DNA of 64,000 nt from Leptotrichia wadei (GCF_007990545.2 NZ_AP019829.2:248001-312000), one strand, 5' to 3'. Positions 37,666 to 46,293 are shown, numbered from the stretch's first letter. Numbers and translations: made by a program. The notes: generated by a model not told the origin, from the sequence alone.

Positions 37666-39084
37666 ATGAATTATCAAAATTTAGTGAATGGAGAATGGAA
37701 AGACTCTAAAAATACAATAACTATTTATTCGCCTGTAAATGGGGAAGAACTTGGAACAGTTCCAGCTATGTCAAGAGAAGATGTTGATTATGCTATGGAA
37801 TCTGCTAGAAAGGCTTTACCTGCTTGGAGAGCTTTATCGGCTGTAGAAAGAGCTGCGTACCTGAATAAAGCTGCAGATATTCTTGAAAGAGATAAAGATA
37901 AAATTGGGGAAAATTTGGCAAAGGAAGTGGCAAAAGGAATTAAAGCCGCTATTTCAGAAGTTGTGAGAACTGCTGATTTAATTAGATACGCCGCTGAAGA
38001 AGGGCTTAGAATCACTGGAGAATTTGTAAATGGTGGCGGATTTGAAGCAGGAAGCAAGAGAAAATATGGAGCCGTAAAAAGAGAGCCAGTTGGGGTTGTA
38101 CTTGCAATTGCACCGTTTAACTATCCAGTAAACTTGTCAGCATCTAAAATTGCACCAGCTTTAATTGGAGGAAATGTAGTAATTTTCAAACCGCCTACAC
38201 AAGGGTCAATTAGTGGATTATTACTGACAAAAGTATTTGCAGAAGCTGGAATTCCAGCGGGAGTATTTAACTCTGTAACTGGAAAAGGTTCTGAAATTGG
38301 AGATTATTTGATTGAGCATAAAGAAGTAAACTTTATAAACTTTACAGGAAGTACGCCAATTGGGAAAAAAATTGGAAAACTTGCTGGAATGCGTCCAATT
38401 ATGCTTGAATTAGGTGGAAAAGATGCTGGAATCGTGCTAGAAGATGCTGATTTGGAAAATGCCGCTAAAAATATCGTAGCAGGAGCATTTAGCTATTCTG
38501 GACAAAGATGTACTGCCATTAAAAGAGTACTTGTAATGGATTCAGTTGCAGACAAATTAGCAAACTTGATAAAAGAAAAAGTTGAAAAATTAACTGTTGG
38601 AGATCCTTTTGACAATGCTGACATTACAACAGTAATCGACACTCCATCAGCAGACTTTATTGAAGGATTAATAAAAGATGCACAGGAAAAAGGTGCAAAA
38701 GCATTGACTACAGTAAAAAGAGAAAAAAATCTAATTTGGCCAGTAGTTTTTGACAACGTAACAACTGATATGAGAATTGCCTGGGAAGAACCATTTGGAC
38801 CAGTATTGCCAATTATTAGAGTAAAATCTGTAGATGAAGCAGTAGAAATTGCAAATAAATCAGAATACGGACTTCAATCAGCAGTATTTACAAAAAATTT
38901 CCCATTAGCATTTGAAATCGCTGAAAAATTAGAAGTAGGAACAGTACATATAAATAACAAGACTCAAAGAGGACCTGACAGCTTCCCATTTTTAGGAATC
39001 AAAGGTTCAGGAGCAGGAGTTCAAGGGATAAAATACAGTATAGAAAGCATGACAAGAGTTAAATCTATCGTATTTGATATATAA
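37666..39084 (+). CDS. gapN: NADP-dependent glyceraldehyde-3-phosphate dehydrogenase (non-phosphorylating)
   Basis: 472 aa aldehyde dehydrogenase. Catalytic cysteine in YSGQRCTAIKR and the general-base glutamate in MLELGGKDAG. The N-terminus (YQNLVNGEWKDSKNTI) and HINNKTQRGPDSFPF near the end fit GapN. It oxidises glyceraldehyde 3-phosphate directly to 3-phosphoglycerate, making NADPH and bypassing one ATP-forming step. An in-frame TTG at 37663 precedes the ATG, but AAGGAGG (37652-37658) is best spaced for 37666. Confidence 0.9.
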   Translation: MNYQNLVNGEWKDSKNTITIYSPVNGEELGTVPAMSREDVDYAMESARKALPAWRALSAVERAAYLNKAADILERDKDKIGENLAKEVAKGIKAAISEVVRTADLIRYAAEEGLRITGEFVNGGGFEAGSKRKYGAVKREPVGVVLAIAPFNYPVNLSASKIAPALIGGNVVIFKPPTQGSISGLLLTKVFAEAGIPAGVFNSVTGKGSEIGDYLIEHKEVNFINFTGSTPIGKKIGKLAGMRPIMLELGGKDAGIVLEDADLENAAKNIVAGAFSYSGQRCTAIKRVLVMDSVADKLANLIKEKVEKLTVGDPFDNADITTVIDTPSADFIEGLIKDAQEKGAKALTTVKREKNLIWPVVFDNVTTDMRIAWEEPFGPVLPIIRVKSVDEAVEIANKSEYGLQSAVFTKNFPLAFEIAEKLEVGTVHINNKTQRGPDSFPFLGIKGSGAGVQGIKYSIESMTRVKSIVFDI

Positions 39085-39092
39085 AATTGAAG

Positions 39093-39127
39093 AGATGTTT
39101 TCTTTCGTGAAAGCATCTTTTTTTTAA
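39093..39127 (+). terminator. Terminator of gapN
   Basis: AGATGTTTTC (39093-39102) pairs with GAAAGCATCT (39109-39118), with one G-U pair, followed by nine Ts. Confidence 0.85.
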
Positions 39128-39138
39128 ATTTTAAATAA

Positions 39139-39240
39139 TACTATTCCCATTTAAATATCAAATTAGTTATGATTTTTTCAAGAGTCAAAATATTACCAAA
39201 TAACTAAAATATAATCTTTGTTTTTAAATAGGATTTAGTA
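39139..39240. repeat. MITE-like intergenic repeat, copy 3 (diverged)
   Basis: About 102 bp bounded by TACTATTCCCATTTAAA on the left and, on the minus strand from the right, TACTAAATCCTATTTAAA. The terminal repeats match the copy at 35012-35121, but the internal hairpin has decayed (CAAGAGTC at about 39179). Confidence 0.5.
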
Positions 39241-39267
39241 TAAAAGTTCATTAGAGGAGGGTTTTTC

Positions 39268-39429
39268 ATGAAAAAGACAACAATGCTTCTAACATTAGTT
39301 TTAACAGTGTTATCATCTACAAGCTGCTCTTATTTTAAAATTCCTAAAGGTGATGGAAGAGAAAAAGCAGGGAATTTATGTACTTATACGGCAAAGGGAA
39401 AATTTATAGGCTGTGAACCTATAAGATAG
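39268..39429 (+). CDS. Small 53-aa lipoprotein
   Basis: ATG at 39268 after AGAGGAGGG encodes a 53-residue protein: a hydrophobic signal segment, then a lipobox ending STSC (Cys20) and a short mature part containing GDGREKAGNLCTYTAKG. Two further cysteines (near residues 38 and 49) may form a disulfide. The strong Shine-Dalgarno and lipobox support a real gene. It lies 38 bp before the acid phosphatase gene, probably in one transcript. Function unknown. Confidence 0.75.
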   Translation: MKKTTMLLTLVLTVLSSTSCSYFKIPKGDGREKAGNLCTYTAKGKFIGCEPIR

Positions 39430-39466
39430 AAAAAAATTTGTAAAAAAATATATAGGAGGAAATGTT

Positions 39467-40189
39467 ATGAAAAAAGCATTATTATTTTTGTTTGCTGCAT
39501 CTGTAATATTTGCGGCAGGACCGAAAGTTCCTTATACTCACGAAGGATTTTATTCAACAGATAAAGTTCAGAAGGCTGTTCATTTTGTATCTGTTGACGA
39601 CATTAAGAAAAGTTTGGAAGGGAAAGGACCAATTAATGTAAGCTTTGATATTGACGATACATTGCTGCATTCAAGCGGTTACTTTAATTATGGGCAATAT
39701 CATTTCCAAATTCCAGGAGATAAAAGAGGAGCGGTAAGTTATCTGTATAATCAGAAATTTTGGGATTATGTGGCTGAGAATGGAGATGAACACTCAATTC
39801 CAAAACAATCTGCAAAAGATTTAATTAAAATGCATTTGGAAAGAGGAGATAACGTATTTTTCATCACAGGAAGAACAAAACATTCAAAAGATAAAAACTA
39901 TACTTCAACAAAATTGTCAAAAACATTGCAAAGATATTTTGACTTACCAAAGGAAGTTTACGTAGAATATACAGCCGATACTCCAACAGGTGGCTACAAA
40001 TACGATAAATCATTCTACATTAAAAAACATAATGTTTCAATCCATTATGGTGATAGTGACGATGATATTTTAGCTGCAAGAGAAGTAGGAATACGTGGAA
40101 TAAGAGTTCAAAGAGCTTACAATTCTACAAATCCGCAAAAGATGAATGGTGGTTATGGAGAAGAAGTTTTGATAAATTCAGCATGGTAA
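39467..40189 (+). CDS. aphA: Class B acid phosphatase (AphA-like)
   Basis: 240 aa with a signal peptide (KALLFLFAASVIFAAG). HAD motif I is FDIDDTLLHSSGYF, motif II FFITGRT, and motif IV YGDSDDDILAAREVG. The segment ARNQKFWDYV-like region (SYLYNQKFWDYVAENGDE) follows the class B pattern. It is a periplasmic nonspecific phosphatase/phosphotransferase that frees phosphate from nucleotides and other monoesters. It precedes a run of other exported proteins. Confidence 0.9.
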   Translation: MKKALLFLFAASVIFAAGPKVPYTHEGFYSTDKVQKAVHFVSVDDIKKSLEGKGPINVSFDIDDTLLHSSGYFNYGQYHFQIPGDKRGAVSYLYNQKFWDYVAENGDEHSIPKQSAKDLIKMHLERGDNVFFITGRTKHSKDKNYTSTKLSKTLQRYFDLPKEVYVEYTADTPTGGYKYDKSFYIKKHNVSIHYGDSDDDILAAREVGIRGIRVQRAYNSTNPQKMNGGYGEEVLINSAW

Positions 40190-40215
40190 AACTAAAAAAG
40201 TAAAAATTCATATTT

Positions 40216-40248
40216 TCTCATTTTTCTTTAATAAATATGTGATATTAT
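40216..40248 (+). promoter_or_regulatory. Shared promoter motif before the META gene
   Basis: TCTCA at 40216 and GATATTAT starting at 40241, a 25-nt offset, joined by TTTTTCTTTAATAAAT. The same motif with the same offset occurs at 43102, 45074 and, weaker, 52745. The TATTAT is placed as a -10 box. Confidence 0.6.
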
Positions 40249-40292
40249 TTAATTAGAAAAGAAAGAAAGAAATCAGAAAAGAGGTATTTAAA

Positions 40293-41075
40293 ATGAAAAA
40301 GATGTCTATTTTAATTGGAATTTTTACAGTATTTTTACTAAATTGTTTTGTTTTAAGTGCATATTCAAAAAAACAAAATGTCTATAATTTAAATGGAACG
40401 TCATGGGAATTGGCACAAGTTAGCCGAAAAGGGAAAAATGTTGTAATTCCGAAAGAAGCTAAGATTACAATTAATTTTTTAGAAAATGAAATTAATGGAT
40501 TTTCAGGGATAAATAATTATTCTGGAGATTATACGGTAAAAAATAATTTCACTTTATCAGCTGATGTAGCTACAACTTTAATGGCAGGGCCAGAAAATTT
40601 GATGAATATCGAACAAAATTTTCTTGATATTTTACAATCTTTTCCAAAAATAAGTTATAATACTAGTACTTTGACTCTGAGTAATAAGAAGGAAGTTTGG
40701 ACTTTTAAAGTTTTGACATTAAATAAAAAGTTGAAAAATACAAGTTGGAAACTTTTGAATATGGATGGAAAAGATATTAGCAAATTGATTTCAAAAAATG
40801 ACAATAATATTACACTTTCTTTTAATGAAAATGGAATAAATGGTAATTCAGGAATAAATAACTATTTTGGAAAATATGAAATAGTTAATAACAATATTAA
40901 GGTTAGTCCTCTTGGTTCAACAGAAATGGCAGGACCAGAAAATTTAATGAAAATTGAAAGAGAATTTTTAAAACTTTTAGAAAATTCTAAAAAAATTAAA
41001 TTATCTAATCAAAAAACTTTAGTCTTAACAACAGATAAAGGTAAAACTTTGATATTTGAAAAAATTTACCAATAG
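40293..41075 (+). CDS. Exported protein with two META (HslJ-like) domains
   Basis: 260 aa. After a signal peptide come two META domains (about 33-145 and 148-255). Each has the opening LNGTSWELAQV / LKNTSWKLLNM, the core INGFSGINNYSGDY / INGNSGINNYFGKY and AGPENLMNIEQNFL / AGPENLMKIEREFL. META/HslJ proteins are envelope proteins tied to heat or novobiocin stress; their biochemical role is unknown. The internal duplication is evident. Confidence 0.85.
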   Translation: MKKMSILIGIFTVFLLNCFVLSAYSKKQNVYNLNGTSWELAQVSRKGKNVVIPKEAKITINFLENEINGFSGINNYSGDYTVKNNFTLSADVATTLMAGPENLMNIEQNFLDILQSFPKISYNTSTLTLSNKKEVWTFKVLTLNKKLKNTSWKLLNMDGKDISKLISKNDNNITLSFNENGINGNSGINNYFGKYEIVNNNIKVSPLGSTEMAGPENLMKIEREFLKLLENSKKIKLSNQKTLVLTTDKGKTLIFEKIYQ

Positions 41076-41156
41076 AAATATAGATGGAGCAATCATATTT
41101 TTAAATAGATTTATTAAATATAAATTTTGAATTATAATCAGATAATTATTCTTCAA

Positions 41157-41179
41157 CAAGGGGGTCTTGCCCCCTTTTT
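41157..41179 (+). terminator. CAAGGGGG-loop-CCCCCTT hairpin with T tail, copy d
   Basis: AAGGGGG (41158-41164) pairs with CCCCCTT (41170-41176) and is followed by Ts. It is the copy of the hairpin family that best matches a true intrinsic terminator, here ending the META gene transcript. Confidence 0.8.
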
Positions 41180-41302
41180 ATAAATTATGAATTAATTAAT
41201 GTAATTTTTAAATTCATTTAGTATACTTTTTTAAAATAAAATGATACAATAATACAATAAAAACATTATAAAAATTAATTTTGAAAGGAATAAAAAAAAT
41301 AT

Positions 41303-41950
41303 ATGAAAAAAAATAAATTTTTGACTGCAATATGTATGTTATCAACTTTTGTAGGGACAAATCTTCATGCAAAAACATCAAAAGGGAAAAAAACAGTAAA
41401 AGCTAAAACATCTCATAAACCTTTAAATGTAAAAAAAACACATAGTAGTGGTAATAGTGGGATTTATGGAGTTTCTGCAAAAAATAAAAGTGATCTTGTT
41501 GAAACAAAAATGTCAGAATTAAGGCAAAGACATAGAAAGGCAATGACTTCAGGAACGGCTCAAGAACGAAAAAGAGCGACTGTAGAAAAAAAACTTTTAA
41601 CTTCTTACAGCAAATGGCGTGGAACAAGATATGCATTAGGAGGAGATTCTAGAAGGGGTATAGATTGTTCAGCATTAACACGTAGAGTTTATCGTGAAGT
41701 TTTCAATAAGGAGCTTCCGAGGGTTTCAACACAGCAAGTAAAACAAGGGACAAGAGTTTCAGCTAAAAATTTACGATCGGGAGATATTGTTTATTTTAAA
41801 CCAGAAAATAGAACGAGTCATACAGCAGTTTATGTCGGTAACACATTATTTATCAATGCTTCCTCTTCAAAAGGGGTTGTAATGTCATCTTTAAAGAGTC
41901 CATACTGGAGAAAATATTTCAGATATGGAGTAAGAGTTCACAATGTTTAA
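41303..41950 (+). CDS. NlpC/P60-family cell-wall peptidase
   Basis: 215 aa. Signal peptide, then a basic Lys/Thr-rich linker (about 22-85), then the NlpC/P60 domain (about 110-213). Catalytic Cys is in GIDCSALTRRVYREVF, catalytic His in ENRTSHTAVYVG and the third polar residue probably Asn in LFINASSSKG. Cleaves peptidoglycan stem peptides at the D-Glu/diamino-acid bond. The SD is weak (GAAAGGAAT). Confidence 0.92.
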   Translation: MKKNKFLTAICMLSTFVGTNLHAKTSKGKKTVKAKTSHKPLNVKKTHSSGNSGIYGVSAKNKSDLVETKMSELRQRHRKAMTSGTAQERKRATVEKKLLTSYSKWRGTRYALGGDSRRGIDCSALTRRVYREVFNKELPRVSTQQVKQGTRVSAKNLRSGDIVYFKPENRTSHTAVYVGNTLFINASSSKGVVMSSLKSPYWRKYFRYGVRVHNV

Positions 41951-41997
41951 TATTTTTGAGCTTTATTGGAAATAAAAAAGGGAGAGCAGGAATTTTT

Positions 41998-42342
41998 ATG
42001 AAAATATCAAAAAAATTAATAATAATGTTATTTGGGATATTATTAATAGGGTATGTTTTAAATGGAGCTGTTAAAAGAAAAAATCCTGTTATAAATGATA
42101 AACGCAGGGAACTTGTATTTAAAAAATTTAATTGCAATAAAAAAATATATACAGTAAATTATATTACAGATGAAACAGTTCAGCTTTTGGATATGAAAAC
42201 ATATAAAAAATGGCAGCTGGATAGGGTTGTATCTTCAAATGGAGAAAAATATAGCGATGAAAATGTCAAAATTCATATAAAGGGAAATCGTATGATGCTT
42301 ACACAAAATGGAAGAAATACTTCTTGTCTTTTAGTCAAGTAA
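41998..42342 (+). CDS. MliC-like C-type lysozyme inhibitor family protein
   Basis: 114 aa from the ATG at 41998; the frame is open to a TTG at 41956. An N-terminal membrane or signal segment (LIIMLFGILLIGYVLNG) has no clear lipobox. The mature part follows the MliC/PliC layout: first cysteine in FNCNKKIYTVNY, then VQLLDMKTYKKWQLDRVVS, SNGEKYSDENVKIHIKGN, and a C-terminal NTSCLLVK closing a probable disulfide. MliC proteins block host C-type lysozyme. The match is by pattern, not database search. It starts 48 bp after the NlpC/P60 gene. Confidence 0.7.
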   Translation: MKISKKLIIMLFGILLIGYVLNGAVKRKNPVINDKRRELVFKKFNCNKKIYTVNYITDETVQLLDMKTYKKWQLDRVVSSNGEKYSDENVKIHIKGNRMMLTQNGRNTSCLLVK

Positions 42343-42422
42343 TGCAGTTTTTTATTCAAAAAATAGCAATAAATCAATTCAGCAGTTTAAATTTATAAAT
42401 TTAAAATTAATTTTATTATTAA

Positions 42423-42444
42423 CAAGGGGATTCTAATCCCCTTG
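42423..42444. terminator. CAAGGGG hairpin, copy e
   Basis: CAAGGGGAT (42423-42431) pairs perfectly with ATCCCCTTG (42436-42444) around TTCTA-type loop bases: the longest perfect stem of the family. No T tail. Confidence 0.6.
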
Positions 42445-42628
42445 CCAAAAAATTCAAGACAAATCAATCATTTCAATTTATGTTACTTCAAAAATCAACT
42501 AAAATTTAAATAATTAAAAAATGGATAAGCATATTTAAGGCAAGGAATACAAGGATTGATGAATAAATCATAAGAATATGACATTTAAACTAAAATTGTT
42601 ATAATTGTATTTTTTTTAAAAAATTATA

Positions 42629-42637
42629 TGGTATAAT
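42629..42637 (+). promoter_or_regulatory. Extended -10 promoter of the 115-aa exported protein gene
   Basis: TGGTATAAT (42629-42637) is a TGn extended -10; the -35 region is a T run and not recognisable. Confidence 0.5.
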
Positions 42638-42668
42638 ATTAATAAAATAAACAGGGAGGAAGATTTGT

Positions 42669-43016
42669 ATGAAAAAAATGCTATTAATAGCAATACTGCT
42701 AATAGGAGCAATAAGTTATGGAGCGGCAGGACTTGATTTAAAATTTAATACAGATGGAAAATTACATGAGGAAAAACTGTTAAATAGAAGCATAGTTTCG
42801 GAAGATACAGAGTTAGAAATAAGAAAAACAGGAAATGGAGAGTATGAAATCGTACGTTCTTCTGAGGAGCCTGACAGTGAAGCATCTGTTGAAAAAGCAA
42901 CAGTGAAAAAAAATTCTATTTGTGATGAAACTATCTGCATTGGATATGATGTGGAATTGAAAAAGGCAGTATTCATAGATCCTGAAGATATGAGAGTTAT
43001 TTATCCTGAATGGTAA
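42669..43016 (+). CDS. Small exported protein, family with 45159
   Basis: 115 aa with a signal peptide (KKMLLIAILLIGAISYGAAG). It shares a layout with the gene at 45159: TDGKLHEEKLLNR, then an acidic middle, then KKNSICDETICIGYDVELKKAVFIDPE. The CDE-x-ICIGYD block with paired cysteines is the best family mark. A good Shine-Dalgarno (AGGGAGGA) precedes it. Function unknown; the context is other exported envelope proteins. Confidence 0.7.
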   Translation: MKKMLLIAILLIGAISYGAAGLDLKFNTDGKLHEEKLLNRSIVSEDTELEIRKTGNGEYEIVRSSEEPDSEASVEKATVKKNSICDETICIGYDVELKKAVFIDPEDMRVIYPEW

Positions 43017-43101
43017 AATTCGTGCATTTAACAAGAAGAGAGAAATAGGCAAAAAAAGAACAAAAAATAATTGTATAGCAATAGATGTTGTTGTTTGTGA
43101 C

Positions 43102-43134
43102 TCTCATTTTTCTTTAATAAATTTACGATATAAT
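43102..43134 (+). promoter_or_regulatory. Shared promoter motif before the LprI-like lipoprotein gene
   Basis: TCTCA (43102-43106), TTTTTCTTTAATAAAT, then GATATAAT starting at 43127; offset 25 nt as at 40216 and 45074. TATAAT here is a perfect -10 box. Confidence 0.65.
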
Positions 43135-43176
43135 AATTAATGAAAAATTGAATAATAAAAAAATGGAGAAAAACTT

Positions 43177-43707
43177 ATGAAAAAACTATTTTTTACATTA
43201 ACAGTACTATTAATGGGAGTTGTCGCATGTTCAAAATCTGGAAAAGATGAAAAAAAGGAAACGAAAGAAACGGAAATAAAGCAAGAAGTTAATAAAACAA
43301 CGGCAGTTTCTTCAAGCAGCATAAAATCAGAAAGCAGTTATGAAACTCAAATATTGGAAAGAATGGAAGCAGTAAAAAAGGAAATTCAGCCAGCTTTGGA
43401 TTCTGGAGTGACAGCAGACATGAATAATGCAATTCAAAAATTAGGAGATTCATGGGAAGCAGAAATGAAAAAGGTTTATGAATTGTTATTATCAAAATTA
43501 TCAGAAAATGAAAAGGCAAAATTGCAAAAAGAGCAGGAAGAATGGATAAAAAAAGTTAAGGAAGATGTTGAAAAAAGCACTGAAGAGTCAGAAGGTGGAA
43601 CAATATCAGGAACTCTAGGAGGAAATGCCTGGGCAAGTGGAATAGAGAAAAGAACTTTAGAATTGGCAAAAAGATATGATTTATTAAATAATAGATATGT
43701 TCGATAA
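43177..43707 (+). CDS. LprI/DUF1311-like lipoprotein
   Basis: 176 aa with lipobox VVAC and a Lys/Glu/Ser-rich tether (about 20-55). The domain starts ETQILERMEAVKKEIQPALDSGVTADMNNAIQKLG and contains EMKKVYELLLSKLSENEKAKLQKEQEEWIKKVKED and LELAKRYDLL. It is very similar to 46322 but lipid-anchored, whereas the other three copies have plain signal peptides. Lysozyme inhibition is the family association, not shown. Confidence 0.8.
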   Translation: MKKLFFTLTVLLMGVVACSKSGKDEKKETKETEIKQEVNKTTAVSSSSIKSESSYETQILERMEAVKKEIQPALDSGVTADMNNAIQKLGDSWEAEMKKVYELLLSKLSENEKAKLQKEQEEWIKKVKEDVEKSTEESEGGTISGTLGGNAWASGIEKRTLELAKRYDLLNNRYVR

Positions 43708-43727
43708 CCTAAGTTTTTTTATCTATA

Positions 43728-43747
43728 CAAGGGGTTAAGACCCCTTG
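43728..43747. terminator. CAAGGGG hairpin, copy f
   Basis: CAAGGGG (43728-43734) pairs with CCCCTTG (43741-43747) around TTAAGA; it lies 20 bp after the LprI-like lipoprotein gene. Confidence 0.65.
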
Positions 43748-43852
43748 CTTCAAGATATTTATTTTATTAAATTCTAAGTTTGTATAATTATCGAACAGGT
43801 CTAATAAATAATATTTACAGATTAAAAAAATAATGAAGGAGAAACATTAGTT

Positions 43853-45049
43853 ATGAAAAATAAAGTTTTTAAAATATTTGTAATTATGATTTTATCAGTA
43901 AATATAAGTTATGCAGGAAGTAATCCGAAAATAGATAAAGCAACATTTCAGGAAATAGATGCTGTATATGCAAAAGATAAAAATGGAGTTTATGTCTGGG
44001 AAAATAGAGGGTGGAAAAAATTAGAAGGAATAGATCCGATTACTTTTCAAATTATAAATATTAGCGGGAGTGCGCGTCGATATCTAAAAGATAAAAATGG
44101 AATTTACAATATTGATGGAGATAGTGATAATTTGGTACTGGAAAAATTACCGTATGATCCTCAGACGTATGAAGTGATAAATCAATTGTATTCAAAAGAT
44201 AAAAACAATATTTATTATTCAAATAGAAAAATAATAGGAGCAGATTTACCTACATTCCAAATAGGAAGTGATGGTTTTTCAAAAGATAAAAATAATATTT
44301 ATTTTGGGGGTAAGAAAATATTGGGTGTTGATAGAGACACCATTAAGATAATAGAACTTCCTTATATAAAGGATAAAAATAATGTTTACTATGGAAATAA
44401 AAAAATAGAAGGAGCAGATAAAAACACATTTGAATTAACATATGATTTTGGATCTGTAGTAAATGGATATTATTCAAAAGATAAAAACAATGTCTATTAT
44501 GAAAATAAGAAATTAAAAGGTATAGATGTAAAAACATTTAAGAAAATAAGCAGATTAGTTGACAATTTTCTTATAGAAGATAAAAATGGATTTTACATTG
44601 TTGAGAAAGACGGAAGTATAGCTCCGATAGATGGTAAGGAAGTGGATATTGAAAATCTTTCACAGTTAGCAATCAAAACTAACTTGTATCACGATAAGGA
44701 CAGTATGTATTTTGTAAAAAATCATAAACTTGTAAAAATAAAAGCTGCTCCTAAGGTTGATCCATATAATTTGTCGACATATAATGACAAATATATAAAT
44801 AAGTATGATGTAGTTTATTACTTAGACACAGATGAAGGTGCATTTAAAAAACTTGAAAAAGCAGAAAGCCATCAGTTTAGTGCATATGGCAATACTGAAT
44901 ATGCAAAAGGAAGAAAAAACGTTTATTTTAAAGGTAAAATTTTAGCTGATGCTGATTATGAAAGTTTTGGTATGAAATATAATCATGAAAAGGATGTATA
45001 TGAAATAAGAGATAAAAATAAAGTTTATGAAACAGTAAAAGCAGACTAG
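43853..45049 (+). CDS. DKNYY-repeat exported protein
   Basis: 398 aa, signal peptide ending near YAGS. The mature protein is built from about eight repeats of roughly 40-45 residues centred on DKNNIYY-like strands: AKDKNGVYVW, LKDKNGIYNI, SKDKNNIYYSNRKI, SKDKNNIYFGGKKI, IKDKNNVYYGNKKI, SKDKNNVYYENKKL and IEDKNGFYIV, with weaker ones later. Such DKNYY proteins are envelope-exported with unknown function, probably forming a beta-repeat surface. The -10-like TATAAT at 43783-43788 may start its transcript. Confidence 0.85.
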   Translation: MKNKVFKIFVIMILSVNISYAGSNPKIDKATFQEIDAVYAKDKNGVYVWENRGWKKLEGIDPITFQIINISGSARRYLKDKNGIYNIDGDSDNLVLEKLPYDPQTYEVINQLYSKDKNNIYYSNRKIIGADLPTFQIGSDGFSKDKNNIYFGGKKILGVDRDTIKIIELPYIKDKNNVYYGNKKIEGADKNTFELTYDFGSVVNGYYSKDKNNVYYENKKLKGIDVKTFKKISRLVDNFLIEDKNGFYIVEKDGSIAPIDGKEVDIENLSQLAIKTNLYHDKDSMYFVKNHKLVKIKAAPKVDPYNLSTYNDKYINKYDVVYYLDTDEGAFKKLEKAESHQFSAYGNTEYAKGRKNVYFKGKILADADYESFGMKYNHEKDVYEIRDKNKVYETVKAD

Positions 45050-45073
45050 AAAAATAATAAGTAAAATAAAAAC

Positions 45074-45107
45074 TCTCATTTTTCTTTAATAAAATTATGA
45101 TATATTA
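45074..45107 (+). promoter_or_regulatory. Shared promoter motif before the 157-aa exported protein gene
   Basis: TCTCA (45074-45078) and GATATATT starting at 45099; offset 25 nt, with TTTTTCTTTAATAAAA between, as at 40216 and 43102. Confidence 0.6.
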
Positions 45108-45158
45108 TTAGTGAAAAAATAAACAAAGAAGAAAAAATAGAAAGCGGAGGGAACGAAA

Positions 45159-45632
45159 ATGAAAAAAATTATTATGGCATTATTGCTATTGATGGGAGTC
45201 ATTGGGTTTTCAGAAGAAGAATTTAGTTACAAAGGTTATGATTTGCCTTTCACAAGCGATGGAAAACTGCATGAGGAAATATTGCTGAAAAGAGAGATAT
45301 CAGCAGATGATACTTCAATAGAAATCAAAAAATTGAAAAATGGGAAGTATCAGTTCTGGGATTACGCTTCTGATACTGGAGATGAAAATGAGCCGCCACG
45401 AATTACAAATGCAGTTAAGGAAAAAAATGTGCTTTGTGATGAATATATCTGTATTGGATACGATACAAAATTAAAAGATCCAGTAATTTTGAATAGAAAA
45501 ACGAAAAGAATAATTAGTATTGTACGAGAAAATCATGATAAAATTGATGATCCTGAACATTTGAAAGAGTTCCCTGAAGATAATCCTGAAATGTATAAAT
45601 TATACCGTGATTATTATAAACTGTATAAATAA
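45159..45632 (+). CDS. Small exported protein, family with 42669
   Basis: 157 aa with a signal peptide ending near GFSEEE. Shares TSDGKLHEEILLKREIS and the KEKNVLCDEYICIGYDTKLKDPVIL block with the 42669 protein and adds about 40 C-terminal residues rich in Glu, Asp and Tyr. Function unknown. A third, dead copy follows at 45666. Confidence 0.7.
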   Translation: MKKIIMALLLLMGVIGFSEEEFSYKGYDLPFTSDGKLHEEILLKREISADDTSIEIKKLKNGKYQFWDYASDTGDENEPPRITNAVKEKNVLCDEYICIGYDTKLKDPVILNRKTKRIISIVRENHDKIDDPEHLKEFPEDNPEMYKLYRDYYKLYK

Positions 45633-45665
45633 GTTGTGATTAAGAAATGATAAATTTAAACAATT

Positions 45666-45770
45666 ATTAAAAAAGTATTGTTTTTAATTATGGCGTTAGC
45701 TGTGATACCAGCATTTGCGATAAAGGTTACGACAGATGGAAAATATAATCAGGATATAATTAATATCTGA
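45666..45770 (+). pseudogene. Remnant of a third TDGK-type small exported protein
   Basis: An open frame of 34 codons encodes KKVLFLIMALAVIPAFA, a good signal peptide, then KVTTDGKYNQDI and a TGA at 45768. The TTDGK matches the SDGK/TDGK start of the 42669 and 45159 proteins. The position where ATG is expected reads ATT, there is no Shine-Dalgarno, and the mature domain is missing, so it is a decayed duplicate. Confidence 0.6.
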
Positions 45771-45858
45771 ATTTTATTGAAAATTAAGTTGACTAAAAAA
45801 GGGGTTTGTGGTTTAATACAAAATATAAAAAATAATAAAAATAAGGAGTTGATAAAAA

Positions 45859-46293
45859 ATGAGAAAATTATTATTAATAGCAGGATTATTAGTTATAGGA
45901 GCTGTTACATTTGCAGGAAATTATGAAAATGAATTGACAGAAAGAATGAAAGTTTCAGAAGAAAAAGCACAAGCTGGATGGGATAGCGGAGTAAGAGCCG
46001 ATATGGTTAATGCTTCACTGAATTTGGATACTGAATGGGAAAAAGAATTAAACGATGTGTATAATTTGATTTTGAAAAAATTGCCAGCAAAAGAAAAAAT
46101 AAAATTTAAAGCTGAACAGAATAAATGGATAAAAGATAGAAAAGTTAAAGTTCAGAAAGCGTATGATAAATATACAAAGGAAGAAGGACCTAGAATGGCT
46201 GGAGAGCTAGCTGCTAGTGAAAGACTGAGTATAACAAAGGAAAGGGCTTTGGAACTAGCAAAAAGATACGATAAAATGAATGTGAAAAAATAA
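45859..46293 (+). CDS. LprI/DUF1311-like exported protein
   Basis: 144 aa. Signal peptide RKLLLIAGLLVIGAVTFAG, then YENELTERMKVSEEKAQAGWDSGVRADMVNAS, ELNDVYNLILKKLPAKEKIKFKAEQNKWIKDRK and ERALELAKRYDKM. It lies 28 bp before the next LprI-like gene, forming a tandem pair in one transcript. Confidence 0.82.
   Translation: MRKLLLIAGLLVIGAVTFAGNYENELTERMKVSEEKAQAGWDSGVRADMVNASLNLDTEWEKELNDVYNLILKKLPAKEKIKFKAEQNKWIKDRKVKVQKAYDKYTKEEGPRMAGELAASERLSITKERALELAKRYDKMNVKK

Larger units (their letters stand above)
42343..42668. other. 326-bp intergenic region
   Basis: Contains hairpin copy e (42423-42444) and an extended -10 promoter (42629-42637). The stretch between them is AT-rich with no coding signal. 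Confidence 0.5.

Noticed and set aside
43853-45049. CRISPR-like or DNA tandem repeat
   Set aside because: The periodic AAAGATAAAAA pattern encodes the DKN protein repeats; spacing varies and no direct repeat with unique spacers exists. No CRISPR array was seen anywhere in the window.
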